Below are positions 45,696-54,188 of a DNA stretch of 64,000 nt, one piece after another. Location of the stretch: positions 1 to 64,000 of the forward strand of contig PNKY01000001.1 in NCBI GenBank assembly GCA_013822765.1. Reading direction: 5' to 3'. Source of the stretch: Rhodospirillum sp. Its GTDB lineage: Bacteria; Pseudomonadota; Alphaproteobacteria; Dongiales; Dongiaceae. Both the position numbers and the translations under genes were made by a program. Under the pieces are notes generated by a model. That model ran no database searches. It had not been told where the DNA came from and saw nothing but the letters and a program-made list of their open reading frames with translations. Each line of letters starts with the position of its first letter. The stretch's first letter is position 1.

Positions 45696-46874
45696 TCAGT
45701 CCTTTCCGGCGCGCGCAACGTGCTGCAACGCTCCTTGCAAGTCCGCGGTCTCGATCGCCGCCATCCCAGGGTGGGCCGGAATATTGATGATGCGCGAGAA
45801 TATCCGGCGGGCCTTTTCGCCGGCATCGTCGAGCGGCGGATAGTATTTGCCGACATCGAAGCGGTGCTGTGCAAACTCTGCGCGCTCGATGGCGACGTTC
45901 GCCAGCACCGGGACGCTGGCGGAGATCGCTTCAGCCGGGACCTCCAGCAGCATCGGAACCTGAGCCAGTTCGCACAACTGCTCGATGCGCGTGCGCTGCG
46001 CACGATATCGCGGGGCCCACGCCGGCAGCCGTTCCAGACGCTCCAGGATCGGAGCGCTCGCAACATCCGACAGCTTGCCATTGCCGGCAAGGGATCGGAT
46101 CGAGCGGCCGCCACCGATTCCGAAATTGATCACCGAGCGTGCCAGCTCTGCATCGGCGCGATCCACGATGATGCACCCGCCTTCGCCGACACCCCAGGGT
46201 TTCGTGTGATGGAAACTGATGGCCTCGTTGGGATGACCAGGCCAACCGCGATCCAGCCCGAACAGCGCGGCCGCGGAATCGATCATCAGCGCCTTCCCGC
46301 GCACCGTGCAGAAATCGGCATAGGTTCGTGCGCTCCGGAGGCCGGCGAACAGGTTGGTCACGACCAATCCATCCCAGGCGGCCTCCGGAAGAGCGTCGAC
46401 CGCGTCGAGATCGATCAGCCCATGGTCATCGCAGTCGACCAGGGTGGCGTCGACGAACGGGCCCGTCCGCTGGCTGAAGAAGGTATAGGAGCAGACCGCC
46501 CATTGCAGTGTCCGGCCCAGCTTGATGGCGCAGATCCCCGCCAGGGCATGGAGGCCGACCGTAGCGGACGCGCACATGATGACCGCGCGCTCCGGCGGCA
46601 AGCGCAAAAGATGTTCGAGCACTCGTTCCAAAGCGTGCGAGACCGGCCCGAAATTCGTCCATTGCCTGGCCCGCTCCGAGAGCACGGCAATCTCCTCGAC
46701 GCGCTGCCAGTCAATGCGCTTGTCCTCGACATAGCGCATGTGTCGTTGCTCGGGCGAATGCTCCATGACCGCACGACGCGGCGGGAGTCCGGCGATCTCG
46801 GCGATTTCGGGCAACACACCGTCCACGCCGTGCCACGACGGGAGTGGAGCGCTTGGCGGGTCAGGCGCGCACAT
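45696..46874 (-). CDS. DegT/DnrJ/EryC1-like aminotransferase
   Basis: A 392-residue PLP enzyme of the sugar aminotransferase type. The PLP Lys is Lys225 in the ISFHHTKPWGVGEGG motif, and Asp199 (MIDSAAALFG) fits the pyridoxal-nitrogen contact. The N-terminal ~50 residues are unusual and Pro-rich, and many family residues in the substrate loop differ, so the product could be an amino sugar or a related amino polyol. The ATG overlaps the GT2 stop by one base (TGATG), so translation is coupled. Confidence 0.8.
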   Translation of the reverse strand: MCAPDPPSAPLPSWHGVDGVLPEIAEIAGLPPRRAVMEHSPEQRHMRYVEDKRIDWQRVEEIAVLSERARQWTNFGPVSHALERVLEHLLRLPPERAVIMCASATVGLHALAGICAIKLGRTLQWAVCSYTFFSQRTGPFVDATLVDCDDHGLIDLDAVDALPEAAWDGLVVTNLFAGLRSARTYADFCTVRGKALMIDSAAALFGLDRGWPGHPNEAISFHHTKPWGVGEGGCIIVDRADAELARSVINFGIGGGRSIRSLAGNGKLSDVASAPILERLERLPAWAPRYRAQRTRIEQLCELAQVPMLLEVPAEAISASVPVLANVAIERAEFAQHRFDVGKYYPPLDDAGEKARRIFSRIINIPAHPGMAAIETADLQGALQHVARAGKD

Positions 46875-47728
46875 CAAGGCGCAGCGTGACTAAGGCTTGG
46901 GTCATGCCGATGGCGGTCCACCAGCCCCGGAACGGGCACTGCTTTGCGCATGAGCGATCTGTGGCGTTCTATGATGTGCTCGCGGCTGCGGAAGTATTGG
47001 AAGCCCAGTCCCTTTTTCCGGTCGCTGTCAGGCGTGCGCGCGCCCAACTCCGCGGAGCGTTCGATCAGGTAGGCCTCGCCAAGGTACTTGTAATGCAGAA
47101 GATGAAGCTCCGGCACCGGCGGATAGGACACATGGCCACGCGGATTGGCGCTGTGCCGTCCAAGCGCATACCGGATCTTGCGGATCGCGCGTGGCCGGAA
47201 GGCGCACGTCTTGTCCATCTCGGTTTCGCGGACACCGCTTGTGATGGAGTCCGGCAGGTTTGACTCGGGATGTGGAAAATCCTCAGCAATCATCTCGTAG
47301 CCAACGGCAGGCACCACCGTCTGTCCGCGGCGCATGCAGCGCTTGAAGTAGTCCTTTCCGTCGGGATGATAGAGCAGCTCGTCGATATTGACGATGAAGA
47401 TCCAGTCGGCTTCTCTCCGGCTGCCATGCCAGACCGTCTCGTAGAAGGTTGGCGCCGCCTTGATCACGGACTCGCCGATGGTGCGGAACTCTCCCAGCGT
47501 GACCTTGGGATGCCGCGCCAGCAAGTCGATGGAGCGATCAGTCGATCCGTTGTCGAACACGAAATAGCGTGCAACCAGATCGTCATAGTGGCGGAAGAAG
47601 AACGGCAGCATCCGTTCCTCGTTCCAGCACAGGCAGTAGAGATGAATGACCGGGTCCCGGACGACGAAACGCTCTCGGGCGATGCGCAGCCTGGTCTTCA
47701 AGCCGCGCATCAACCGGCGCAGCTTCAT
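46874..47728 (-). CDS. family 2 glycosyltransferase (GT2_4-like)
   Basis: A 284-residue cytoplasmic or membrane-associated glycosyltransferase. It begins its catalytic domain with HLYCLCWNEERMLPFFFRHY and VARYFVFDNGSTDRS, the GT2 nucleotide-binding core, and carries an NIDELLY motif in place of DxD. This resembles the PF13704 subgroup. The sugar and acceptor are unknown. It lies between cfa and the aminotransferase gene on the same strand. The ATG at 47728 follows a 22-bp gap. Confidence 0.75.
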   Translation of the reverse strand: MKLRRLMRGLKTRLRIARERFVVRDPVIHLYCLCWNEERMLPFFFRHYDDLVARYFVFDNGSTDRSIDLLARHPKVTLGEFRTIGESVIKAAPTFYETVWHGSRREADWIFIVNIDELLYHPDGKDYFKRCMRRGQTVVPAVGYEMIAEDFPHPESNLPDSITSGVRETEMDKTCAFRPRAIRKIRYALGRHSANPRGHVSYPPVPELHLLHYKYLGEAYLIERSAELGARTPDSDRKKGLGFQYFRSREHIIERHRSLMRKAVPVPGLVDRHRHDPSLSHAAP

Positions 47729-47750
47729 GGTCTGGCGAGAAATGGGCGTT

Positions 47751-48983
47751 TCACTGGGCCGCGCGCTCGCGCGAGCGTTTCGGCATGGAGGCGTGACGTT
47801 CCCAATCGAACATGTAGTCGCGGGTGACCGGCACCGCCTCGATGTCGCGCGCCATCTGCATCTGCCAGACCATATTGAAGTCGTAGCGGAACGACAGCTC
47901 GCTGCCAATCAGATAGAATTCCCACATACGGCAGAAGCGCTCGTCGTAGATGCGCGCAATCTCGGTGCGGTGGCGGTTGAAGTTGTCGCGCCAGGCGCGC
48001 AGCGTCTCCGCATAATGCAGGCGCAGCACCTCGATGTCGGTGATCCACAAGCTGGTCTTTTCGACGAACGGCACCACCTCGGACAAGGCCGGGCTGTAGC
48101 CGCCGGGGAAGATGTATTTGCGCAGCCACGGATTGGTGAATCCCGGCCCGCCGCGCCTGCCGATGGCATGCACCAGTGCGGCGCCGGTCGGCTTGAGCAA
48201 CCGCTCGACCGTGCCGAAGAATTCGCGATAGTGCTTGACGCCGACATGCTCGAGCATGCCGACCGATACGATGCGGTCGTAGGTGCCGGTCTCGAGCCGG
48301 TAGTCCTGCAGCTTGAAGGTGACCTGCTTGTCGACGCCGGCTGCCCTGGCGCGCCGGGTCGCCAGCTCATGCTGTTCCTTGGACAGCGTGACGCCGACCA
48401 CTTCCACGTCGCAATGCTCCGCGAGGAAGATTCCGAGCCCGCCCCAGCCGCAGCCGATGTCGAACACGCGCTGCCCCGGCTCCAGCGCCAGCTTGGCCGC
48501 GATGTGCCGCATCTTGGCGATCTGCGCCTCGGCCAGCGTCATGCTCGGCCTTATGAAGTAGGCGCAGGAATATTGCATGCTCTCATCGAGGAACAACTCG
48601 AACAGCCGGCGCGACAGGTCGTAGTGGTGCGCCACATGCTCACGAGCGAGGCCGATCGGATTGTGCTGATGCCACCAGCGGGCGACGGTGTGGAAGGCCG
48701 CGATGACCCGCTGCCAGCGTGCGCCATCGATGCCTGCGGTGTTGGCCATGCCGATGTCGAGGAGGTCGTAGAGGGAGCCTTCCTCGATGGTCAGCGTGCC
48801 GTCCATATAGGCTTCACCGACCTTGAGCGAGGGATTCAAGGCCAGGCTCCAGTCGGTGGCGCGGTCCGCCAACCTGAGGGTTACCCTCGGCTCGCCCTGG
48901 CCGAAGCTTTGCCTCCGGCCGCTAGGATCTATGACAGTGATGCACCCGTGCTTGATACTGCGCGCCAACAAGCGATCGAACAT
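47751..48983 (-). CDS. cyclopropane-fatty-acyl-phospholipid synthase family protein
   Basis: A 410-residue SAM-dependent enzyme. The N-terminal domain (about 1-125) precedes the methyltransferase core with VFDIGCGWGGLGIFLAE and VGVTLSKEQ. Residues known from E. coli Cfa are conserved: Cys in MQYSCAYF, Glu in GMLEHVG, His in VHAIG, plus KYIFPGG and CRMWEFYL near the end. It methylenates unsaturated acyl chains of phospholipids at the inner membrane. It heads the run to GT2, DegT and PhyH genes, so it may act on a specific lipid carrier or glycolipid. Confidence 0.85.
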   Translation of the reverse strand: MFDRLLARSIKHGCITVIDPSGRRQSFGQGEPRVTLRLADRATDWSLALNPSLKVGEAYMDGTLTIEEGSLYDLLDIGMANTAGIDGARWQRVIAAFHTVARWWHQHNPIGLAREHVAHHYDLSRRLFELFLDESMQYSCAYFIRPSMTLAEAQIAKMRHIAAKLALEPGQRVFDIGCGWGGLGIFLAEHCDVEVVGVTLSKEQHELATRRARAAGVDKQVTFKLQDYRLETGTYDRIVSVGMLEHVGVKHYREFFGTVERLLKPTGAALVHAIGRRGGPGFTNPWLRKYIFPGGYSPALSEVVPFVEKTSLWITDIEVLRLHYAETLRAWRDNFNRHRTEIARIYDERFCRMWEFYLIGSELSFRYDFNMVWQMQMARDIEAVPVTRDYMFDWERHASMPKRSRERAAQ

Positions 48984-49371
48984 GCCCCGATCTCCTGCCC
49001 ATCCCCACCGGGTTGCAACCCGGCTCCATCCTTTGGAATAAATCTAGGAAAGCCGATGCAGTTCCGTCAAGAATCCGTCATGTCCTGAAGACCGTGCCGT
49101 TTACCGTAATGCTGCCTCAGGTCTACGGGGCAGGCCGCGATGGCGGACGCGGTTCCGCTACCCGAAAGGATAGTATCTCCGCCGGGCACGGACGTAGCAG
49201 GAGCGATCCTTGAGCGGACATGCGGCTTACTGCGCGACTGACGGTGAGGCCGTGCCGGCGCTCCGTACGGTAGCGGACGGGTCGGCATCGGCGATGACGT
49301 TCAAATCGATCTCAACGCGGTGTCGATGACGCGCCTCGATCGTGTACCGGGGATCCGGAACGAGCGCGTGA
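48984..49371. other. non-coding or decayed region between cfa and small hypothetical genes
   Basis: Stop codons cut all frames into short pieces. A 74-codon minus-strand frame at 49227-49451 reads plausibly in part (VSFPHALVPDPRYTIEARH) but has no convincing start or ribosome binding site. I see no tRNA, hairpin terminator or repeat here. Confidence 0.4.
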
Positions 49372-49707
49372 GGGAAGGAGACGGTCAAGGGCTCAGGGTC
49401 TCCATGCGCTACCAAAGCGGGACGAGCCTGGACTCCGTGCCGACCGCTCAATCGGTACGGCCGAAGGGCCGATGCATGCCGGCCGGTTCACCCCTATGTC
49501 GCGAACGCATACGAGCTAGTCGCCGGTAGCGGACCTGCCGCGCCGGGCGAATGGCATATCGAGCACCACGACCTCAGCGCCGATTTCCACACAGCCTTCG
49601 GGCGCGCGGTCGACCGAATCAACGCCATTTGCCTGATGAGCGATGGCGACCAGGCCGGTGCTCTGCTAGAAGGCTGGTACGGCGACATCATCCTCCAGGC
49701 CCGATGA
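49372..49707 (+). pseudogene. start-less ORF remnant coupled to next small gene
   Basis: From about 49495 the frame reads YVANAYELVAGSG, then GEWHIEHHDLSADFHTAFGRA and ends GWYGDIILQAR. It looks like genuine protein, and its TGA overlaps the ATG of the next gene (ATGA). No ATG, GTG or TTG in this frame precedes the convincing part, because a stop lies at 49369. It is probably a 5'-truncated or frameshifted gene; the family is unknown. Confidence 0.4.
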
Positions 49708-50006
49708 GCGAACCCGCGAGCCCGCAGCAACACGATCCGAAACGGCTGATCGAACAGGCTTTTGAAATGGGCGCGGAATTTCCCGGCCCGGCGGAAGACC
49801 TGCTGCTGTCCTGGATATTATCGCTGCCGGCGGACGCCGACGCGCCCGCCATTGCTGCGCTGCTGGCGGAACGCCACCGCGCCCAGGTGGCGGACTTGGC
49901 AGACAAGCATCCCGCGCGCCGCCTTCTGAGGCTGCTGGACCAGACCGCCGCCGCCGGGGCCGCGCGTGCGCAGGGCCGCCGGGGCGGGCGACGCGGGAAA
50001 AGCTGA
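49704..50006 (+). CDS. small hypothetical protein
   Basis: A 100-residue protein: a negatively charged helical core (IEQAFEMGAEFPGPAEDLLL, then AIAALLAERHRAQVADLA) and a basic Gly/Arg tail (RAQGRRGGRRGKS). Its start is fixed by an ATGA overlap with the preceding ORF remnant. It ends 4 bp from the stop of the convergent decarboxylase. No recognised domain; the basic tail could bind nucleic acid. Confidence 0.55.
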   Translation: MSEPASPQQHDPKRLIEQAFEMGAEFPGPAEDLLLSWILSLPADADAPAIAALLAERHRAQVADLADKHPARRLLRLLDQTAAAGAARAQGRRGGRRGKS

Positions 50007-50010
50007 CCGC

Positions 50011-51468
50011 CTAACGCTTGGCCAGTCCCGCGCACGCTTCGCGCACCGCCGCAATGGCGAAATCGATGTCTTCATCGCGCGTGCGGTGATTGACGATGGC
50101 GGCACGCAGGAATGTCCGTTCATTGAGCCGCGTGGTCGACAGCACCACCTTGCCGTCCAGTTGCAGGCGCGTTGCGATCTGGCGGTTGAGGGCGTCCTGG
50201 TCCTGGGGATCGACGCCCTTCGGCGCATAGCGGAAGCAGCAGACGTTGAGCACCACTGGCGCGCCGAGCTCGAGTTCGTTGGCGACCTCCACGAGGCGCG
50301 CCATGTGCGCCGCCTGCCGGCAGTTGTCGGAGATGCTGGCGGCCAGCCGATCAAGACCGTAGGCACGCAGGCACGACCAGACTTTCAGCGCCCGGAAGCC
50401 GCGCGACAGCTCAATGCCGTAGTCGCAGTACCACGGGTCACCCCCGCCCAGACCTTCCTCCTGCGCTTCGAGGTAATGGGGCCGCATGGCAAAGGCCGCG
50501 CGATGGGCATCGGCGTGCCGGATGAGAACGGCGCCGCAGTCGTATTGCACGTACATCCACTTGTGGAAATCGAACGCCAGCGAATCCGCGCGCTCCAGCC
50601 CCCGCGCCAGGTCGCGCCAGGGACGATCGGCGATCCGCGCCCAGCATCCGAAGGCGCCGTCGACATGCAGCCACAGGTCCTCGCGCGCGCACAGATCGGC
50701 GATCGCCTCGACATCATCGCAAGCGCCGGTGTCGACCGATCCCACGGTCGCGATCACACAGAACGGCCGCTTGTCCGCGGCGCGATCTGTCGCCAGCTGC
50801 TCCTCCAGACGAACCAAGTCCATGCCGCCGGATGGTCCCGTCGTCGGAATGCGGCGCAGTGCCTGCGCGCCGTGGCCGAGAAGCTCCAGCGCTTTCTGGT
50901 TGGCGCTGTGTGCGCCGGCCGCGCAATAGGCGATGTGATCCGGCGCATCGCGCAGGCCGCTCGCCCGCACCCTGTGGCCGAGCTTGTGAACGCGCGCGGC
51001 GGCCAGGGCGATGACGGTCGATTGCGACGTGCCGGAGGTCAGCAAGCCGCTGGCATCCTCGGGAAAGCCGAAGATGCGCCGCGTCCAATCGATGACCGCG
51101 CGCTCGACATAGATCGCGCCATGGTCGCGACCGCCGCAATTGCTGTTCATGGCGGAGGCCGCCATGTCGGCCAGCAGACCTGCGGCGAGCCCGGTGCCAT
51201 GTACCCAGCCGAAGAAGCGCGGATGCGTGTTGCCGGTGCTGAACGGAAGCACACGCTCGGCCAGCTCGCGGGCAAGCCGGCTCTCGCCGATACCGGTCTC
51301 CGGCAAAGCCGGCGCCAGCGCAGCGCGCGCTACGCCGTCGACAGGCCGCCAGGGCCGTTCGCGCGCGGCTTTCAGATGATCGAGGCACGCATCGAGCAGC
51401 GCGTGGGCGTCACGGCGGAACGAGTCGAAATCCTCCGGATCGAGCGAGTGTTCGGTGGAACTGCACAT
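50011..51468 (-). CDS. group II PLP-dependent decarboxylase (AADC-like)
   Basis: A 485-residue enzyme resembling aromatic-L-amino-acid and related decarboxylases. The PLP Lys lies in LAFDFHKWMYVQYDCG; LTSGTSQSTVIALAAAR and LWLHVDGAFG contain further cofactor contacts. GNTHPRFFGWVHG near residue 80 is the substrate/N-terminal signature. It removes CO2 from an amino acid; aromatic or acidic substrates cannot be told apart here. AGGAG precedes the ATG at 51468. The gene lies 11 bp after the DNA ligase stop, so it may be carried on the repair-operon transcript. Confidence 0.85.
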   Translation of the reverse strand: MCSSTEHSLDPEDFDSFRRDAHALLDACLDHLKAARERPWRPVDGVARAALAPALPETGIGESRLARELAERVLPFSTGNTHPRFFGWVHGTGLAAGLLADMAASAMNSNCGGRDHGAIYVERAVIDWTRRIFGFPEDASGLLTSGTSQSTVIALAAARVHKLGHRVRASGLRDAPDHIAYCAAGAHSANQKALELLGHGAQALRRIPTTGPSGGMDLVRLEEQLATDRAADKRPFCVIATVGSVDTGACDDVEAIADLCAREDLWLHVDGAFGCWARIADRPWRDLARGLERADSLAFDFHKWMYVQYDCGAVLIRHADAHRAAFAMRPHYLEAQEEGLGGGDPWYCDYGIELSRGFRALKVWSCLRAYGLDRLAASISDNCRQAAHMARLVEVANELELGAPVVLNVCCFRYAPKGVDPQDQDALNRQIATRLQLDGKVVLSTTRLNERTFLRAAIVNHRTRDEDIDFAIAAVREACAGLAKR

Positions 51469-51479
51469 GTTGCTCCTCG

Positions 51480-53084
51480 TCAACTCATCAGCTTTTTCAG
51501 GGTCTCAACCTCGTCCGCCTCGTTCGCCGGCTTGTCCCAGCGGATGCGGTGGAAGCGCGGGAAGCGTAGCGCGAGGCCGGACTTGTGGCGCGTCGATTCG
51601 TGCACGCTGTCGAACTCGAACTCGGCGACCAGTCCCGGCGACAGCACGCGCACCGGGCCGAAGCGCTCGACCGTGTTGTTGCGCACCCAGCGGTCGAGCT
51701 TCTTCAGCTCCTCGTCGGTGAAGCCGGAATAGGCCTTGCCCACCGGCACCAGCTCGCGCCCCGGCGCGCCGGTCTCGTCGGTCATCGGGCGCCAGCAGCC
51801 GAAGGTGAAATCGGAATAGAAGGACGAGCGCTTGCCGTGCCCGCGCTGGGCATACATCAGCACCGCGTCGATGGTGAGGGCGTCGCGCTTCCACTTGAAC
51901 CAGTGGCCCTTCACGCGGCCAGCGATGTAGGGGCTTTCCCAGCGCTTCAGCATCAGGCCTTCGATGCCGCCGGCGCGCGCATCGGCGCGGAGCAGCGCAA
52001 GCTCGCTCCAATCGGCGAACTGGATCAGCGGCGAAAGGTCGAAGCGTGGCCGTGATCTCTCGCCGTACCAGGCTTCCAGACGCTGGCGCCGCTCGCGCAA
52101 GGGCAACGGGCGCACGTCCTCGTTGCCGATGATGAGCGCATCGTAGAGCCGGACATGCGCGGGATTGGAGACCAGCAGCGCCGGGCTCGGTTTCTTGCGA
52201 TTGAGGCGTTGCTGCAGGTCGTTGAACGACGCGTCCTCGATCTCGCCGTCGATCGGCTTGGCCACCAGCAGCTCGCCGTCCAGCACTGCTTCGAAATCGA
52301 CGTGCTCGATGAGGTCGGGGAAGGCGCCGCTGATATCTTCGCCGGCACGCGAGTAGAGGCGCGTCTGGCCGCCGCCGGCCGCGACCTGCACGCGGATGCC
52401 GTCCCACTTCCACTCGGCGCAGAAATCGTGCGGCGCGAGGTTGGCGAAGTCCGACTCTTCGATCGGATGCGAAAGCATGAGCGGACGGAAGCCGAGGGTG
52501 TTGCGCGCCGCCGGCTTCTCGCCGCCGAGGACCCAGCTGATCAGCGCGGTGTAGGGCGGCTCATGCTGCGGCCACAGCTCCTCGATCTCCTCCAGGCTGA
52601 CGGCGCCGATGCCGGCGAGCGCGGTCTTGGCGAGCCGCGCGGACACGCCGACGCGCAGCGCGCCGGCCGCCAGCTTCAGCAGCGCCCAGCGGCCGGTGGC
52701 ATCGAGCCCGTCCAGCCAGCCCGACATCAGCATGATCGCTTCGGCGCGCGCGCTGAGGCGCAGGCGCTCGACCACATCGCTGAGGCGCGGCGGAACGTGG
52801 GTCGCGCCATCGGCGACCGGCCAGATCAGCGCGATCGTCTCTGCGAGGTCGCCGACATAATCGTACGACCAGCCGAACAGCTCGGGATCGACCCGCGCCA
52901 TGGTCATGTCGCGCAACGCGGCGGGCTTGAGACTTGGCAGCTCGAGCTCGCCGCACAAAGCCGCCAGCGCATAACCGCGGTCGGGATCGGGCGCATGGCG
53001 CAGATAATCCTCGATCAGCCGCAGCTTGCCGTTGCGCGCCGGCTGATAGGAGAGGGCATCGAGCAGGTCGGCGAACAGCTGCAT
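51480..53084 (-). CDS. ATP-dependent DNA ligase of the Lhr/MPE/Lig/Exo cluster
   Basis: A 534-residue ligase. An N-terminal all-helical DNA-binding domain (1-195) is followed by the nucleotidyltransferase core with the adenylated Lys226 in EWKWDGIR, then DGELLV, EGLMLKR and WFKWKRD (motifs III to V) and a C-terminal OB fold. It seals nicks using ATP. Neighbours encode an MBL exonuclease, an Lhr helicase and a metallophosphoesterase, the established bacterial DNA-repair gene cluster. It starts 7 bp after the exonuclease stop. Confidence 0.9.
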   Translation of the reverse strand: MQLFADLLDALSYQPARNGKLRLIEDYLRHAPDPDRGYALAALCGELELPSLKPAALRDMTMARVDPELFGWSYDYVGDLAETIALIWPVADGATHVPPRLSDVVERLRLSARAEAIMLMSGWLDGLDATGRWALLKLAAGALRVGVSARLAKTALAGIGAVSLEEIEELWPQHEPPYTALISWVLGGEKPAARNTLGFRPLMLSHPIEESDFANLAPHDFCAEWKWDGIRVQVAAGGGQTRLYSRAGEDISGAFPDLIEHVDFEAVLDGELLVAKPIDGEIEDASFNDLQQRLNRKKPSPALLVSNPAHVRLYDALIIGNEDVRPLPLRERRQRLEAWYGERSRPRFDLSPLIQFADWSELALLRADARAGGIEGLMLKRWESPYIAGRVKGHWFKWKRDALTIDAVLMYAQRGHGKRSSFYSDFTFGCWRPMTDETGAPGRELVPVGKAYSGFTDEELKKLDRWVRNNTVERFGPVRVLSPGLVAEFEFDSVHESTRHKSGLALRFPRFHRIRWDKPANEADEVETLKKLMS

Positions 53085-53091
53085 TACCGAC

Positions 53092-54099
53092 TCATTCCTC
53101 GTCCTCGTAGCCGACCAGCGACAGCGCCCGGGCGCGGCGGCCGGTCTGTTCGATGGCGTGGATCAGCGCTTCCTCGCGGCCGTGCGTGACCCACACCTCC
53201 GGCGCGTCGACGTCGCCCACGGTCTGCAGCAACTCGTCCCAGTCGCAATGGTCGGAGATGATGAGCGGCAGCTCGGCGCGGGCTTGCCGGGCGCGGGCGC
53301 GGATGCGCATCCAGCCGGACGCGACAGCCGGCACCGGATCGCCCATGCGCCGGCTCCAGATCTCGCCAATTGCGGAGGGCGGGCAGAGCACGATCTCGTT
53401 GGTGATCTTCTTGGTGTCGGCGACGGTCGCGGGCAGCAGGGCGCCGAGCTGGACGCCAAGCGCGACATAGAGATCGCACAAGGCCTGGTGCGCACCATGG
53501 AGATAGATCGGCCGATCATAGCCTGCGCGCCGCAGCAGGGCGATGACGCGCTGGCACTTGCCCAGGGAATAGGCGCCGATCAGGACGCTGCGGTCGGGAA
53601 ACAATTCGCGCGCATGCAGCACCTTGGCGATCTCGCCCTTGTCGGGCGGGTGACGGAACACCGGCAGGCCGAAGGTCGCCTCGGTGATGAAGACATCGCA
53701 CTTCACCGGTGTGAAGGGCGGGCAGGTCGGATCGAAGCGCCGCTTGTAGTCGCCGGAGACGACCGCGCGGCAGCCGCCATGCTCCAGCACCACCTGCGCG
53801 CTGCCGAGGATGTGGCCGGCCGGCTCCAGCATGATGGTGACGTCGCCCATCGTGAGCCGTTCGCCGTAGCCAAGCGCCTGGCTCTCGCGTGCGAAGCCCT
53901 CGCCGTAGCGCACGCCCATGATGGCGAGCGTCTCGGCCGTCGCCGCCACCTTGCCGTGGCCGGAGCGCGCATGGTCGCCGTGGCCATGGGTGACGATGGC
54001 GCGGTCGACGGGCCGCGACGGGTCGATGAAGAATCCGCCCGGCTCGCAATAGAGCCCGCCGGGCATCGCCTTAAGCCAGTGTTGGGGGTGCAAAGCCAT
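53092..54099 (-). CDS. metallo-beta-lactamase-fold DNA exonuclease (Exo of the Lhr cluster)
   Basis: A 335-residue MBL/beta-CASP-like nuclease. The metal motif HGHGDH is at 38-43 (THGHGDHARSGH), followed by GHILGSAQ and SGDYKRR, ITEATFG and a late SDHCDWDEL. These match the 'putative exonuclease' partner of ATP-dependent ligase found in the Lhr-MPE-Lig-Exo cluster, also called SNM1/DRE2-like. It trims DNA ends in the cytoplasm. The ATG at 54099 was chosen; a TTG 18 bp upstream lacks support. It faces lhr with a 90-bp divergent promoter gap. Confidence 0.85.
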   Translation of the reverse strand: MALHPQHWLKAMPGGLYCEPGGFFIDPSRPVDRAIVTHGHGDHARSGHGKVAATAETLAIMGVRYGEGFARESQALGYGERLTMGDVTIMLEPAGHILGSAQVVLEHGGCRAVVSGDYKRRFDPTCPPFTPVKCDVFITEATFGLPVFRHPPDKGEIAKVLHARELFPDRSVLIGAYSLGKCQRVIALLRRAGYDRPIYLHGAHQALCDLYVALGVQLGALLPATVADTKKITNEIVLCPPSAIGEIWSRRMGDPVPAVASGWMRIRARARQARAELPLIISDHCDWDELLQTVGDVDAPEVWVTHGREEALIHAIEQTGRRARALSLVGYEDEE

Positions 54100-54188
54100 T
54101 GAGTCCCAAGGATTCAATTTCGTTGTGTTGCCAGGGCTTTAACCTATGATGATCCGGTTTTGTTCCGCAAGCTCCACCAGAGCGAAAG

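Noticed and set aside
49227..49451. 74-codon minus-strand frame as a gene
   Set aside because: It starts with TTG without a ribosome binding site and lies in a region where no frame is long; evidence was too weak.
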